Origin: Ancylobacter novellus
Lineage (GTDB): Bacteria; Pseudomonadota; Alphaproteobacteria; Rhizobiales; Methylopilaceae
DNA length: 64,000 nt
Direction: 5' to 3'
NCBI GenBank assembly: GCA_003241695.1
Contig: QFPN01000004.1
Coordinates: 372,001 to 436,000, forward strand
Shown here: positions 33,430 to 42,043 of the stretch, in pieces
How positions within the stretch are numbered: position 1 is the stretch's first letter
How the letters are laid out: each line of letters opens with the position of its first letter
The notes under the pieces: model-generated
What the model saw: only the letters and a program-made list of their open reading frames with translations
What the model was told of the DNA's origin: nothing
Database searches by the model: none
Translations under genes and position numbers: made by a program

Positions 33430-34839
33430 TCAGGCCGGCATGTCGGCCAGTCCGATCTTTCTCGCGCCCTCGGCCTCGTCGCGCGCATGGCGCACGAGCG
33501 GACCGACGGCGATCAGCGTCATGACGAGAAGCAGAAGCTCGACGCCGTAGACGGCGCCGTAGCCGGCGTAAGGGGTCGCGCCGGCGATATGGCCGACCGC
33601 GTCGCGGAGCGCCCCGCCGAGCGCGAGCGCGACGCCGCCGGCGGTCGCGGTCACCGCGCCCCAGGCCCCGAGCGCGAGCCCCGTGCGGCCGGGATCCTCC
33701 ATCGACATCGCGGCGGTCAGCGTGCCGACCGAGAACAGCCCGCCGCCGAAGCCGATGGCGACGACGCCGAGCCGGAAGACGAGCGCGGATTCGAGCGGGC
33801 CCGCGAGCATCACCGCGGCGAAGGCCGGCAGGCCGACCACGGCGCCGAGCGAAGCGACGATCAGCGGATCGCGGCCGCGCCCAAGCGCCCGCGCGGCGAG
33901 CCAGAAGGCCGCGAGCGCGCCGAGCGCGAACAAGGCGGTGAGCGCCGAGGTGCCGCCGACCGACAGGTGCAGCACCTGCCCGCCATAGGGTTCGAGCACG
34001 ATGTCCTGCATCATGAAGGCCGCGGTTCCGAGGCCGAGCGCCCAGAGGAAACGGCGCGCGCGCCGGTCCGCGGTGAAGTCGCTCCAGGCGTCGCGGAAGC
34101 GCGGTCGCGCGGTCTCGGCCGCCATCGCCTCGGCGCGCCTGCGGTCGCGCGGCTCCATCTTCCAGAGCGCCGCGACGTTGAGCACGAAGGTCGCGGCCGC
34201 GGCCCCCTGCACGACCTGGATCAGCCGCACCTCGGAGAAAGTCGCGAGCAGCAGGCCGAAGAGGAAGCCGCTCACCACCATGCCGGCGAGCAGCGAGACG
34301 TACATCAGCGCGACGACGCGGGCGCGCGACTGCGGCGCGGCGAGATCGCTCGCGAGCGCGAGACCCGCCGTCTGCGTCGTCTGGAGCCCGGCGCCCACGA
34401 GCAGAAAGGCGAGCGACGCCGCGACCGGGCCGGCATAGGCGTTCGGCGGCGGGTCCATGGCGAGCACCAGCAGCGCGAAGGGCATAATGGCGAGGCCGCC
34501 GAACTGCAGCATCGTTCCGAACCAGATGAAGGGCGCGCGCCGCCACCCGAAGGCCGAGCGGTGATGGTCGGACTTGAAGCCGATCAGCGCGCGCAGCGGC
34601 GCCGCGACCAGCGGCAGCGCCACCACCGCGGCGACGAGCGCCGCCGGCACGCCGAGTTCGACGATCATCACCCGGTTCAGCGTGCCGACGAGCAGCACGG
34701 TCGCCATGCCGACCGACACCTGGAACAGCGACAGCCTGAGCAGGCGCGACAGCGGCAGGTCCTCGCTCGCGGCGTCCGCGAAGGGCAGGAAGCGGGACCC
34801 GAGGACGATCCAGATCTTGGCCGAGTCGCGGAGGATCAT
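33430..34839 (-). CDS. lhaA: LH1 assembly protein LhaA (PucC/BCD family transporter fold)
   Basis: A 469-residue, roughly twelve-helix membrane protein of the PucC family. Motifs include LFQVSVGMATVLLVGTLNRV, IGFKSDHHRSAFGWRR and MQDIVLEPYGGQV. LhaA assists insertion of bacteriochlorophyll into LH1. It starts at a Met overlapping the stop of the extended bchM (ATGA) and precedes puhA, as in other purple bacteria. A paralogue of the same superfamily lies at 47426-48787. Confidence 0.95.
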   Translation of the reverse strand: MILRDSAKIWIVLGSRFLPFADAASEDLPLSRLLRLSLFQVSVGMATVLLVGTLNRVMIVELGVPAALVAAVVALPLVAAPLRALIGFKSDHHRSAFGWRRAPFIWFGTMLQFGGLAIMPFALLVLAMDPPPNAYAGPVAASLAFLLVGAGLQTTQTAGLALASDLAAPQSRARVVALMYVSLLAGMVVSGFLFGLLLATFSEVRLIQVVQGAAAATFVLNVAALWKMEPRDRRRAEAMAAETARPRFRDAWSDFTADRRARRFLWALGLGTAAFMMQDIVLEPYGGQVLHLSVGGTSALTALFALGALAAFWLAARALGRGRDPLIVASLGAVVGLPAFAAVMLAGPLESALVFRLGVVAIGFGGGLFSVGTLTAAMSMEDPGRTGLALGAWGAVTATAGGVALALGGALRDAVGHIAGATPYAGYGAVYGVELLLLVMTLIAVGPLVRHARDEAEGARKIGLADMPA

Positions 34840-35720
34840 GGGCGGTCTCCCGCTCCGCGAACGACCGACGCGGGGCTCAGGCCTTCACCTCTCCCCGGCG
34901 GGGAGAGGTCGGCGTGCAGCGCCGGGTGAGGGGGTCTCCCGCTTTCGGTAAAGGGTCGAGCCCCCTCACCCGCCGTCGCTGGCGCGACGTCGACCTCTCC
35001 CCGCCGGGGAGAGGTGGAAGGCGGCGGCGCTTCCTGCGCCAGCTCCATGACCTGGCTGATGTAGAAGCCGCTCGTCACCCGCGCGGTGCGGCCGCAGGCC
35101 AGTCCAGCGACCGACCGCGCCAGCGCTGCGCGAAGTCTCTCCTCCGCGACCGGCTCGATCGCGGGCGAGCGGTCCGAGCGCGGGAACAGCTTGCCGAATG
35201 CGTGCATGGCGCCGAGCAGCCGGGTGCGCGGCGCGAAGGTGAACAGGATCGATCTCTCGACCCGCGGCGCGAGGGCGCGCAGCGTCGCGACCGCCTCGGC
35301 GAGCGGATAGTGTATGAGCACGTCCATGGCGACGACATGGTCGAAACGGCCGAGGCGCTCGTCCAGCAGGTCGCCGACGCGGAAGTCGAGCCGGCCCGCG
35401 AGATCCTTCGGCGCGCGGTGGCGGGCGAGCGCCACGAGCTTCGGCGACAGGTCGATCGCGACGACCGACGCTCCGCGCCGCGCGGCCTCGACGGCGAGCG
35501 CGCCGGTGCCGCAGCCGGCGTCGAGCAGGCGAAGGCCGCTCATGTCTGCCGGAAGGATGCCGAGAAGCTCCGCGCGCATGCGGTCGCGGCCGGCGCGCAC
35601 GGTGGCGCGGATGCGGCCGAGCGGCGCGTCGGACGTCATCTGCTCCCAGGCGGCGACGGCCGTGCGGTCGAAATAGGTCTCGATCCGGGTCAGGCGGTCG
35701 CGATAGGCGGCGTCGGTCAT
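34836..35720 (-). CDS. bchM: Mg-protoporphyrin IX O-methyltransferase with repeat-encoded C-terminal tail
   Basis: A 294-residue BchM; the family is near 225-235. Residues 1-229 are a complete SAM methyltransferase with LLDAGCGTGALAVEAA (SAM loop), VVAIDLSP, VVAMDVLIHYP and the family C-terminus TSGFYISQVMELA. Residues 230-294 (starting APPPSTSPRRGEVD) are encoded almost entirely by a family A palindromic repeat at 34886-35016. The frame stays open through the repeat, and the stop still overlaps the lhaA start as ATGA, so coupling to lhaA is kept. It transfers methyl to Mg-protoporphyrin IX. Confidence 0.95.
   Translation of the reverse strand: MTDAAYRDRLTRIETYFDRTAVAAWEQMTSDAPLGRIRATVRAGRDRMRAELLGILPADMSGLRLLDAGCGTGALAVEAARRGASVVAIDLSPKLVALARHRAPKDLAGRLDFRVGDLLDERLGRFDHVVAMDVLIHYPLAEAVATLRALAPRVERSILFTFAPRTRLLGAMHAFGKLFPRSDRSPAIEPVAEERLRAALARSVAGLACGRTARVTSGFYISQVMELAQEAPPPSTSPRRGEVDVAPATAGEGARPFTESGRPPHPALHADLSPPGRGEGLSPASVVRGAGDRP
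34886..35016. repeat. Palindromic repeat, family A, copy 2 (inside bchM)
   Basis: About 131 bases with the same terminal hairpins (CACCTCTCCCCGGCGGGGAG and its inverse) as the copy at 17271. It lies wholly within the 3' part of the bchM reading frame. Confidence 0.85.
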
Positions 35721-35730
35721 CGCATCGTCC

Positions 35731-36636
35731 TCAATCGAACCCGAGGAGATCGAAAATGTCGCGGTCCTTCAGCGGCCTGGCGGGGACCGGCTCGACCCCG
35801 GCCCAGAGCAGGGCCGCGAGCCGCAGATATTCGGCCTGCACCTCCGCGACGCCCTCGCCCTCCATCTCGAACAGGGTCGCCTTCTTCAGCCGCGAGCGGC
35901 GGATGGCGTCGAGATCCGGCAGCCGCCCGAGCGTCCGCATGCCGGTCGCGGCGTTGAAGCGCTCGATCTGGTCGACGTCGGCAGAGCGGTTGGCGATGCA
36001 GCCGGCGAGGCGCACGTCGTAGTTTTTGGCCTTCGCCCCGATCGCCTGGACGATGCGGTTCATGGCGAAGATCGAGTCGAAGTCGTTCGCCGTGACGACG
36101 ATCGCACGCTCGGCGTGCTGAAGGGGCGCCGCGAAGCCGCCGCAGACCACGTCGCCGAGCACGTCGAAGATCACGACGTCGGTGTCTTCGAGCAGGTGGA
36201 ACTCCTTCAGGAGCTTCACCGTCTGCCCGACCACGTAGCCGCCGCAGCCCGTGCCGGCCGGCGGCCCGCCCGCCTCGACGCACATCACCCCGGCGTAGCC
36301 TTCGGTGACGAAATCCTCGGTCCTCAGTTCCTCGGAGTGGAAGTTCACCGTCTCGAGCACGTCGATGACGGTCGGCATCAGCCGCTTGGTGAGGGTGAAG
36401 GTGGAGTCGTGCTTCGGGTCGCAGCCGATCTGGAGCACCCGCTTGCCGAGCTTCGCGAAGGCGACCGAAAGGTTCGAGGAGGTCGTGGACTTGCCGATGC
36501 CGCCCTTGCCGTAGACGGCGAAGACCTTCGCGCCCTCGATCTTCTGGCGCGGATCGAGCGCGACCTGCACGGAGCCCTCGCCGTCGAGGCGGCAGGGTCC
36601 GGCGACCGAGGTTGTGATCTTGGTGTGGGCGTTCAT
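35731..36636 (-). CDS. bchL: Light-independent protochlorophyllide reductase iron protein
   Basis: A 301-residue NifH-like ATPase, the electron donor to BchNB. The P-loop is YGKGGIGKSTTSS near residue 42; the two cluster Cys are in VMCVEAGGPPAGTGCGGY and LGDVVCGGFAAP. It is shorter at the N-terminus than BchX and lies in bchNBHLM order, which separates it from BchX. The stop is 10 bases before bchM. A family A repeat lies between it and bchH. Confidence 0.97.
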   Translation of the reverse strand: MNAHTKITTSVAGPCRLDGEGSVQVALDPRQKIEGAKVFAVYGKGGIGKSTTSSNLSVAFAKLGKRVLQIGCDPKHDSTFTLTKRLMPTVIDVLETVNFHSEELRTEDFVTEGYAGVMCVEAGGPPAGTGCGGYVVGQTVKLLKEFHLLEDTDVVIFDVLGDVVCGGFAAPLQHAERAIVVTANDFDSIFAMNRIVQAIGAKAKNYDVRLAGCIANRSADVDQIERFNAATGMRTLGRLPDLDAIRRSRLKKATLFEMEGEGVAEVQAEYLRLAALLWAGVEPVPARPLKDRDIFDLLGFD

Positions 36637-36653
36637 GCGAGCGCTCCTTCCTT

Positions 36654-36778
36654 CACCTCTCCCCGGCGGGGAGAGGTCGACGCGAAGCGTCGGGTGAGGG
36701 GGAGCCGGGCTTTCAGAACGAAGAGCCCCCTCACCCGCTCGGCTTCGCCTCGCGACCTCTCCCCGCCGGGGAGAGGTG
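36654..36778. repeat. Palindromic repeat, family A, copy 3
   Basis: About 125 bases with the terminal hairpins of the family, filling most of the 180-base gap between bchH and bchL. No gene is seen in that gap. Confidence 0.85.
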
Positions 36779-36816
36779 AAGAAGGCGTCGCGTTCAAGTT
36801 CGCCATCTCATCCCCC

Positions 36817-39800
36817 TCAGGCCGCCGCCGGGGCGCCGACGACGCCCTCCAGACGGTCTTCGAGTTCCTCGACCGCCTCGCGCAGCGCCTTCAGCATCGC
36901 GTCGTCGGGCGTCCAGTAATGACGGTCGTGGGCCTCGATCAGCCGGTCGGCGACGCGCGCGGCCGAGGTCTTGTTGAGGCTCGCCAGCCGCTCCCGCATC
37001 ACGGGGTCGAGCAGGTAGGTGTCGGTGATCTGCTTGTAGACCCAGGGGTCGACCTGCCCGGTGGTCGCCGACCAGCCGAGCGTGTTGGTGACGTGGGCCT
37101 CGATGTGGCGCACGCCCTCATAGCCGTGGGCCAGCATCCCCTCGAACCACTTGGGGTTCAGCAGCCGCGTGCGGGTTTCGAGCGCGACCTGCTCGACGAG
37201 CGTGCGCACCGCGCCCTCGCCCCGCGTCTGGTCGCCGATATAGACCGGCGGCGCCGCGCCGCGGGCGCGCTTCGAGAGCCGGGTCAGCCCGCCCAGCGTG
37301 TCGACGTACTGGTCGAGCGTGGTGACGCCGGTCTCGATCGACTCGAGGTTCTGGTAGGCGAGATCGACGCCCGAAAGCGCCGCGCCCAGAAGCTCCGGCT
37401 CGGCGCGCGGGCGGCCGTTCACGCCGTAGGCGAAGCATTTGCGGCGGCCATAGGTCTCGGCGAGGTCGTCCTCGTCGGACCACAGGCTGTTCTCGATCAT
37501 GTGGTTGACGTTGGCGCCGTAGGCGCCTTCGGCGTTCGAGAACACGCGCAGCGCCGCGGTCTCGAGGTCGCAGCCCTTCTCCGCCTGGTAACGGAGCGCG
37601 TTGCGGCGCACGAAGTTGCGCTCCGTGGGCTCGTCGGCGGAGGCCGCGAGCCAGCAGGCCTCGGCGAGCATCCTGACCTGCAGCGGCAGCAGGTCGCGGA
37701 AAATGCCCGACAGCGTCATCACGACGTCCACGCGGGGACTGCTGAGTTCGTCGAGCGGCGCCAGCATCGCGCCCGCGACCCGGCCGTAGCCGTCGAAGCG
37801 CGGCCGCGCGCCGAGAAGCGCCAGCGCCTGGGCGATGGGGCCGCCTTCCGTCTTCAGCGTGTCGGCGCCCCAGAGCACCAGCGCGATCGATTCCGGGAAC
37901 GGATTGCCGTCGGCGGCGTGGCGGGCGAGCAGCCGGGCGGCCTGGCGAGCGCCGTCCTTCATGGCGAAGGCGGACGGGATGCGGAACGGGTCGAAGCCGT
38001 GCAGGTTGCGGCCCGTCGGCAGGATGGCGGGCGAGCGCAGCAGGTCGCCCGCCGGCGCCGGGCGGATGAAGCGACCGTCGAGCGCGCGCAGCAGCGCGGG
38101 CAGCTCGTGGTCGCGGCCGAGCAGCTCGGCCACGCCCTCGGGCGCCTCGCCGCCCGCGGCCTCCGCGAGCGCCGCCATGGTCTCCGCGATCTCCGCCGCG
38201 CCCGGCGCCTGGCCGACGACGTGCAGCCCGTGCGGGATCAGCGCGTATTCGACCTCGAGCACCTGGGCCGCGAGACGGGCGACCTTGGCCTGCGCGTCGT
38301 CCCAGCCGTCGTCCGCGCCCGCGAGGTCGACGCCGACCGCCTGCGCCCGGATGACGGTCGCGAGCGCCTCGCGTTCGGAGCCCGAGGCGTCGGGTTCGAG
38401 CGTCCGCCAGCGGTCGATCGACGCCTTGAGGTCGATCAGCCCGCGATAGAGCCCCGCCTGGGCGAGCGAGGGCGTCAGGTAGGAGACGAGCGTCGCGGCC
38501 GCGCGGCGCTTGGCGAGCGCGCCTTCCGACGGGTTGTTGACGGCGTAGAGATAGAGGTTCGGCAGGTCGGCGATCAGCCGGTCGGGCCAGCATGTCCCGC
38601 CGAGGCCCACCTGCTTGCCGGGCATGAATTCGAGCGCGCCGTGGGTGCCGAAATGGAGCGCCGCGTCGGCCCCGAAATCCTCGCGCAGATAGCGGTAGAA
38701 GGCCGAGAAGGCGTGGGTCGGGGCGAAGCTCTTCTCGAACAGCAGCCGCATCGGGTCGCCCTCGACGCCGAAGGCGGGCTGCACGCCGACGAGCACGTTG
38801 CCGAAGCGCGCGCCGAGCACGAAGATCGACCGGCCGTCGGTGAGCTGGCGGCCGGGCGCCGGCCCCCAGACCGCCTCGATCTCGGCGAGGTTCCGTTCGC
38901 GCCGGACATGGTCGTCGGCCGGGATCCTGGCCGCGACGTTCGCCGGCGCGCCGAAGGCCGCGGCGTTGCCTTCGAGGATCGCGGCGCGCAGGGCGTCGAC
39001 GCTTTCGGGCAGCTCGACCGCGTAGCCGTCGGCCTTCAGCGCCTTCAGCGTGTTGTAGAGCGACGGGAACACCGCGAGATAGGCGGCCGAGCCGACCGCC
39101 CCGGCGTTGGGCGGGAAGTTGAAGACCACGACCGCGACCTTGCGCTCGGCCCTGGGCTTCGCGCGCAGCGCGACGAGCCGCGCCACGCGGGCGGCGAGCA
39201 TCGCGGCGCGCTCGGGATCGGCGGCCATGTCGCCGGAACGGGCGTCGCGGCCGCCGAAGGTCATCGGGCCGGTCGCGCCGTCGAGCTCGGGGATCGCCAC
39301 CATGATGGTGGCCTCGACAGGCGACAGCCCCCGCTCGCTTGTCCGCCAGCCCTCGAGGCTCTGGAACTCGACCGGATGGGCCGCGAGATAGGGAACGTCG
39401 AGCCTCGCCAGCAGCTCCTCGGCCGCGCGCGCGTCGTTGTAGGCCGGGCCGCCGACGAGCGAGAAGCCGGTGAGCGACACCAGCGCGTCGACGCGCGGCC
39501 GTCCGGCCCGGTCCATGAAGTGCGTCTCGACAGCGGGCCGCGCGTCGAGGCCGCTGGAGAAGGCTGGGATCACCGCGAGCCCGCGCGCCTCCAGCGCCGA
39601 GATCACCCCATCGTAATGGGCGGCGTTGCCGGCGAGCAGGTAGGAGCGCATGACGAGGACGCCGACCGTCGCGGTCGCGCCCTTCGGCCGCGGCAGCGCG
39701 GCGGCGTCCTGGGCGATGCGGCCCTTGAGGCCGGGATGGTAGACGCCGACCTCAGGATACTCGATCGGGTCCTGCGGCCGCGCGGCGCCGCGCAGCGCCT

Positions 39801-40431
39801 TGCGGGGGCCGTCCGCGTAGCGGTCGATCAGCGTGCGGACGAGGTTCGCGACGTTCTCCTCGGACCCCGCGAGCCAGTATTGCAGGGTGAGGAAATAGAC
39901 CCGGAGATCCTGCGCGGCGCCGGGGATGAAGCGCAGGATCTTGGGCAGCCGGCGCAGCATCTTCATCTGCTCGGCGCCGGCGCTCGCCGCCCCTCCCCGG
40001 CCGCGCAGCCGCTTCAGCATCGCGAGCGGGCCGCTGGCGGGCTTGTCCATCGACAGGCGCCCGATGCGGGTGAGCCGCGTGACCTCCGCTCCCGACATCA
40101 CGCACACCATCGCGTCGCAGGCCTCGCGCCGCGCCTGGAGCGCGGGCAGGATCGCGCGGATGTGGTCGTCCATGAACAGCATGGCGGCGATCACCACGTC
40201 GGCCGCCAGCACGTCGGCCTTGGCGCGCTCCAGCGCCGCGGGGTCGTCCTCCCAGCGGGCGGCCGCGTGAAGGGCGAAGACGAGGCCCGGATAGTCGCGC
40301 CTGAGCCGCGCGGCGGCGCGCGACGCCATGGTCCCGAGATGATGGTCGAGCGTCACCACCACGACGTGGATCGGGACCGGGGCCGCCGCCGCGGCGCCCG
40401 GCTCAGCGGCCGAAATGCGCTTTGGCGTCAT
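36817..40431 (-). CDS. bchH: Magnesium chelatase subunit H
   Basis: A 1204-residue catalytic subunit of Mg chelatase that binds protoporphyrin IX, homologous to CobN. Recognisable blocks are VVVVTLDHHLG near the N-terminus, FPPNAGAVGSAAYLAVFPSL, DFGADAALHFGTHGALEFMP (porphyrin-binding His/Glu region) and YGANVNHMIENSLW. The length is normal. It overlaps the end of bchB by 29 bases and so is probably translationally coupled. It is rich in Ala/Arg like the rest of this genome. Confidence 0.97.
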   Translation of the reverse strand: MTPKRISAAEPGAAAAAPVPIHVVVVTLDHHLGTMASRAAARLRRDYPGLVFALHAAARWEDDPAALERAKADVLAADVVIAAMLFMDDHIRAILPALQARREACDAMVCVMSGAEVTRLTRIGRLSMDKPASGPLAMLKRLRGRGGAASAGAEQMKMLRRLPKILRFIPGAAQDLRVYFLTLQYWLAGSEENVANLVRTLIDRYADGPRKALRGAARPQDPIEYPEVGVYHPGLKGRIAQDAAALPRPKGATATVGVLVMRSYLLAGNAAHYDGVISALEARGLAVIPAFSSGLDARPAVETHFMDRAGRPRVDALVSLTGFSLVGGPAYNDARAAEELLARLDVPYLAAHPVEFQSLEGWRTSERGLSPVEATIMVAIPELDGATGPMTFGGRDARSGDMAADPERAAMLAARVARLVALRAKPRAERKVAVVVFNFPPNAGAVGSAAYLAVFPSLYNTLKALKADGYAVELPESVDALRAAILEGNAAAFGAPANVAARIPADDHVRRERNLAEIEAVWGPAPGRQLTDGRSIFVLGARFGNVLVGVQPAFGVEGDPMRLLFEKSFAPTHAFSAFYRYLREDFGADAALHFGTHGALEFMPGKQVGLGGTCWPDRLIADLPNLYLYAVNNPSEGALAKRRAAATLVSYLTPSLAQAGLYRGLIDLKASIDRWRTLEPDASGSEREALATVIRAQAVGVDLAGADDGWDDAQAKVARLAAQVLEVEYALIPHGLHVVGQAPGAAEIAETMAALAEAAGGEAPEGVAELLGRDHELPALLRALDGRFIRPAPAGDLLRSPAILPTGRNLHGFDPFRIPSAFAMKDGARQAARLLARHAADGNPFPESIALVLWGADTLKTEGGPIAQALALLGARPRFDGYGRVAGAMLAPLDELSSPRVDVVMTLSGIFRDLLPLQVRMLAEACWLAASADEPTERNFVRRNALRYQAEKGCDLETAALRVFSNAEGAYGANVNHMIENSLWSDEDDLAETYGRRKCFAYGVNGRPRAEPELLGAALSGVDLAYQNLESIETGVTTLDQYVDTLGGLTRLSKRARGAAPPVYIGDQTRGEGAVRTLVEQVALETRTRLLNPKWFEGMLAHGYEGVRHIEAHVTNTLGWSATTGQVDPWVYKQITDTYLLDPVMRERLASLNKTSAARVADRLIEAHDRHYWTPDDAMLKALREAVEELEDRLEGVVGAPAAA

Positions 40432-42040
40432 AGAGGGTCTCCACCGTGATCGAACCGATCCCGGACTGGCGGGCGAAGCTTTCGGTGTTCCGGCGCGCCT
40501 TCCCGCGCACGAAGAAGGGGATCTTTTTGAGCTCCCGCTCGGCCGCTGGCTCCCACAGGACCGAGGGATCGGACGCGGGTTCGGGAGCGGGAGCGGGTCC
40601 GGCCTCGCCGGCGCCGGCGAGATGCGAGGGGAGCGCGCCGTCCGCGAACTCGAAGTCGTCGCGGAACATCGCGACCAGATGCTCTTCGAGGCCCATCATC
40701 AGCGGGTGGACGAGCGTGTCGAACAGCACGTTCGCGCCCTCGAAGCCCATGACGGGCGAGGTGCGGGCGGGAAAATCCTGCACATGGGCGGGCGCCGAGA
40801 TCACCGCGCAGGGGACGCCGAGGCGCTTGGCGACGTGGCGCTCCATCTGGGTCCCGAGCACGAGCTCCGGCTGAAGCTCCGCGATCGCGCGCTCGACTTC
40901 GAGATGGTCGTCGGTGACCAGCGCCTCGAGGCCGAGTTCGCCGGCGGCGGCGCGGACCTCGCGGGCGAATTCGCGGGCGTAGGTCCCGAGGCCGACGACC
41001 TCGAAGCCGAGCTCCTTCGAGGCCATGCGGGCGACCGCGACCGCATGGGTCGCGTCGCCGAACACGAAGACGCGCTTGCCGGTCAGGTAGGTCGAGTCGA
41101 CCGAGCGGCTCCACCACGGCAGCCGCAGGCGCTCGTCGGCGAGCGCGGGGGCGGGATCGACGCCCGCGAGCCCCGCCGCCTCCTCCACGAAGGCGCGCGT
41201 CGCGCCGACCCCGATGGGGACGACGGTGGTGAAGGGCTGGCCGAATTCGCGCTTCAGCCACTGGGCGGCGGTCAGCGCGATCTCCGGATAGAGCGCGACG
41301 TTGAAGTCGGCCTCCGGCAGGCGCGCGACGTCGGCGGGCGAGGCGCCGAGCGGCGCGACGACGCGGACCTCGATCCCGAGCCGTTCGAGCAGAGCCCGGA
41401 TCTCCACGACGTCGTCGCGGTGGCGGAAGCCGAGCGCCGTGGGTCCGAGGATGTTGCAGGAGGGACGCTGGCCCCCTCTCCCGCTTGCGGGAGAGGGCTG
41501 GGGTGAGGGGGCGTCCGGATGGGGCGACGTGGACGACAGACCCTCACCCTTACCCTCTCCCGCTGGCGCGGGAGAGGGGAGCGGAGGCGTCGCGCTCTTC
41601 GATCCCGCCAACGTCCGCACGATCCGGTAGAAGGTCTCGGCCGCGCCCCAGTTCTCCTTCTTGGAATAGGCCGGCAGTTCGAGCGCGATCACCGGGATCG
41701 GCAGGCCGACGGCCGCCGCGAGGCCGCCCGGATCGTCCTGGATCAGCTCGGCGGTGCAGCTCGCGCCGACCAGCATCGCCTCGGGGCGGAACCGCTCGTG
41801 GGCGTCGCGGATCGCGGTCTTCAGCTTCTCGGCGGTGTCGCCGCCGAGGTCGCGGGCCTGGAAGGTGGTGTAGGTGACGGGCGGCCGCGCGGACCGCCGC
41901 TCGATCATCGTGAACAGCAGGTCGGCATAGGTGTCGCCCTGCGGGGCGTGCAGCACGTAGTGCACCCCGCGCATCGCGGTCGCGACCCGCATCGCCCCCA
42001 CATGCGGCGGCCCCTCATAGGTCCACATGGCGAGCTGCAT
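40403..42040 (-). CDS. bchB: Light-independent protochlorophyllide reductase subunit B, with internal repeat insertion
   Basis: A 545-residue BchB. The N-terminus MQLAMWTYEGPPHVGAMRVA is diagnostic and separates it from BchN. Asp36, the unusual oxygen ligand of the NB cluster, is in APQGDTYAD, and VGASCTAELI, ELPAYSKKENWGA and CNILGPTALGFRHRDD follow. Residues about 147-194, rich in Pro, Ser and Gly, come from a palindromic repeat inserted between the TFYRIVRTLAG helix and the conserved Cys195 loop. The C-terminal domain (IGSITVETLYDAKAHFGR) is complete. With BchN and BchL it reduces ring D of protochlorophyllide in the dark. Confidence 0.96.
   Translation of the reverse strand: MQLAMWTYEGPPHVGAMRVATAMRGVHYVLHAPQGDTYADLLFTMIERRSARPPVTYTTFQARDLGGDTAEKLKTAIRDAHERFRPEAMLVGASCTAELIQDDPGGLAAAVGLPIPVIALELPAYSKKENWGAAETFYRIVRTLAGSKSATPPLPSPAPAGEGKGEGLSSTSPHPDAPSPQPSPASGRGGQRPSCNILGPTALGFRHRDDVVEIRALLERLGIEVRVVAPLGASPADVARLPEADFNVALYPEIALTAAQWLKREFGQPFTTVVPIGVGATRAFVEEAAGLAGVDPAPALADERLRLPWWSRSVDSTYLTGKRVFVFGDATHAVAVARMASKELGFEVVGLGTYAREFAREVRAAAGELGLEALVTDDHLEVERAIAELQPELVLGTQMERHVAKRLGVPCAVISAPAHVQDFPARTSPVMGFEGANVLFDTLVHPLMMGLEEHLVAMFRDDFEFADGALPSHLAGAGEAGPAPAPEPASDPSVLWEPAAERELKKIPFFVRGKARRNTESFARQSGIGSITVETLYDAKAHFGR
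41473..41581. repeat. Palindromic repeat inside bchB
   Basis: Two hairpins, one around CCCTCTCCCGCTTGCGGGAG (left) and one around CCCTCTCCCGCTGGCGCGGG (right), with inner GGGGTGAGGG and CCCTCACCC arms. It is related in plan to families A and B but has its own sequence. It lies wholly in the bchB reading frame. Confidence 0.8.
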
Positions 42041-42043
42041 GGC

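Noticed and set aside
32585..34546. A 653-codon frame that seems to join part of lhaA to puhA
   Set aside because: The lhaA region is read in the wrong frame. PuhA starts at the Met at 33364 with a ribosome site.
17271..36778. Repeats as a CRISPR array
   Set aside because: The copies are long compound palindromes far apart, not short regularly spaced direct repeats with unique spacers, and no cas genes are present.
36115..40449. A 1444-codon open frame on the plus strand opposite bchH
   Set aside because: It is the antisense shadow of bchH/bchL in GC-rich DNA, has low-complexity Arg/Asp/Gly composition, and matches no family. bchH on the minus strand is unmistakable.
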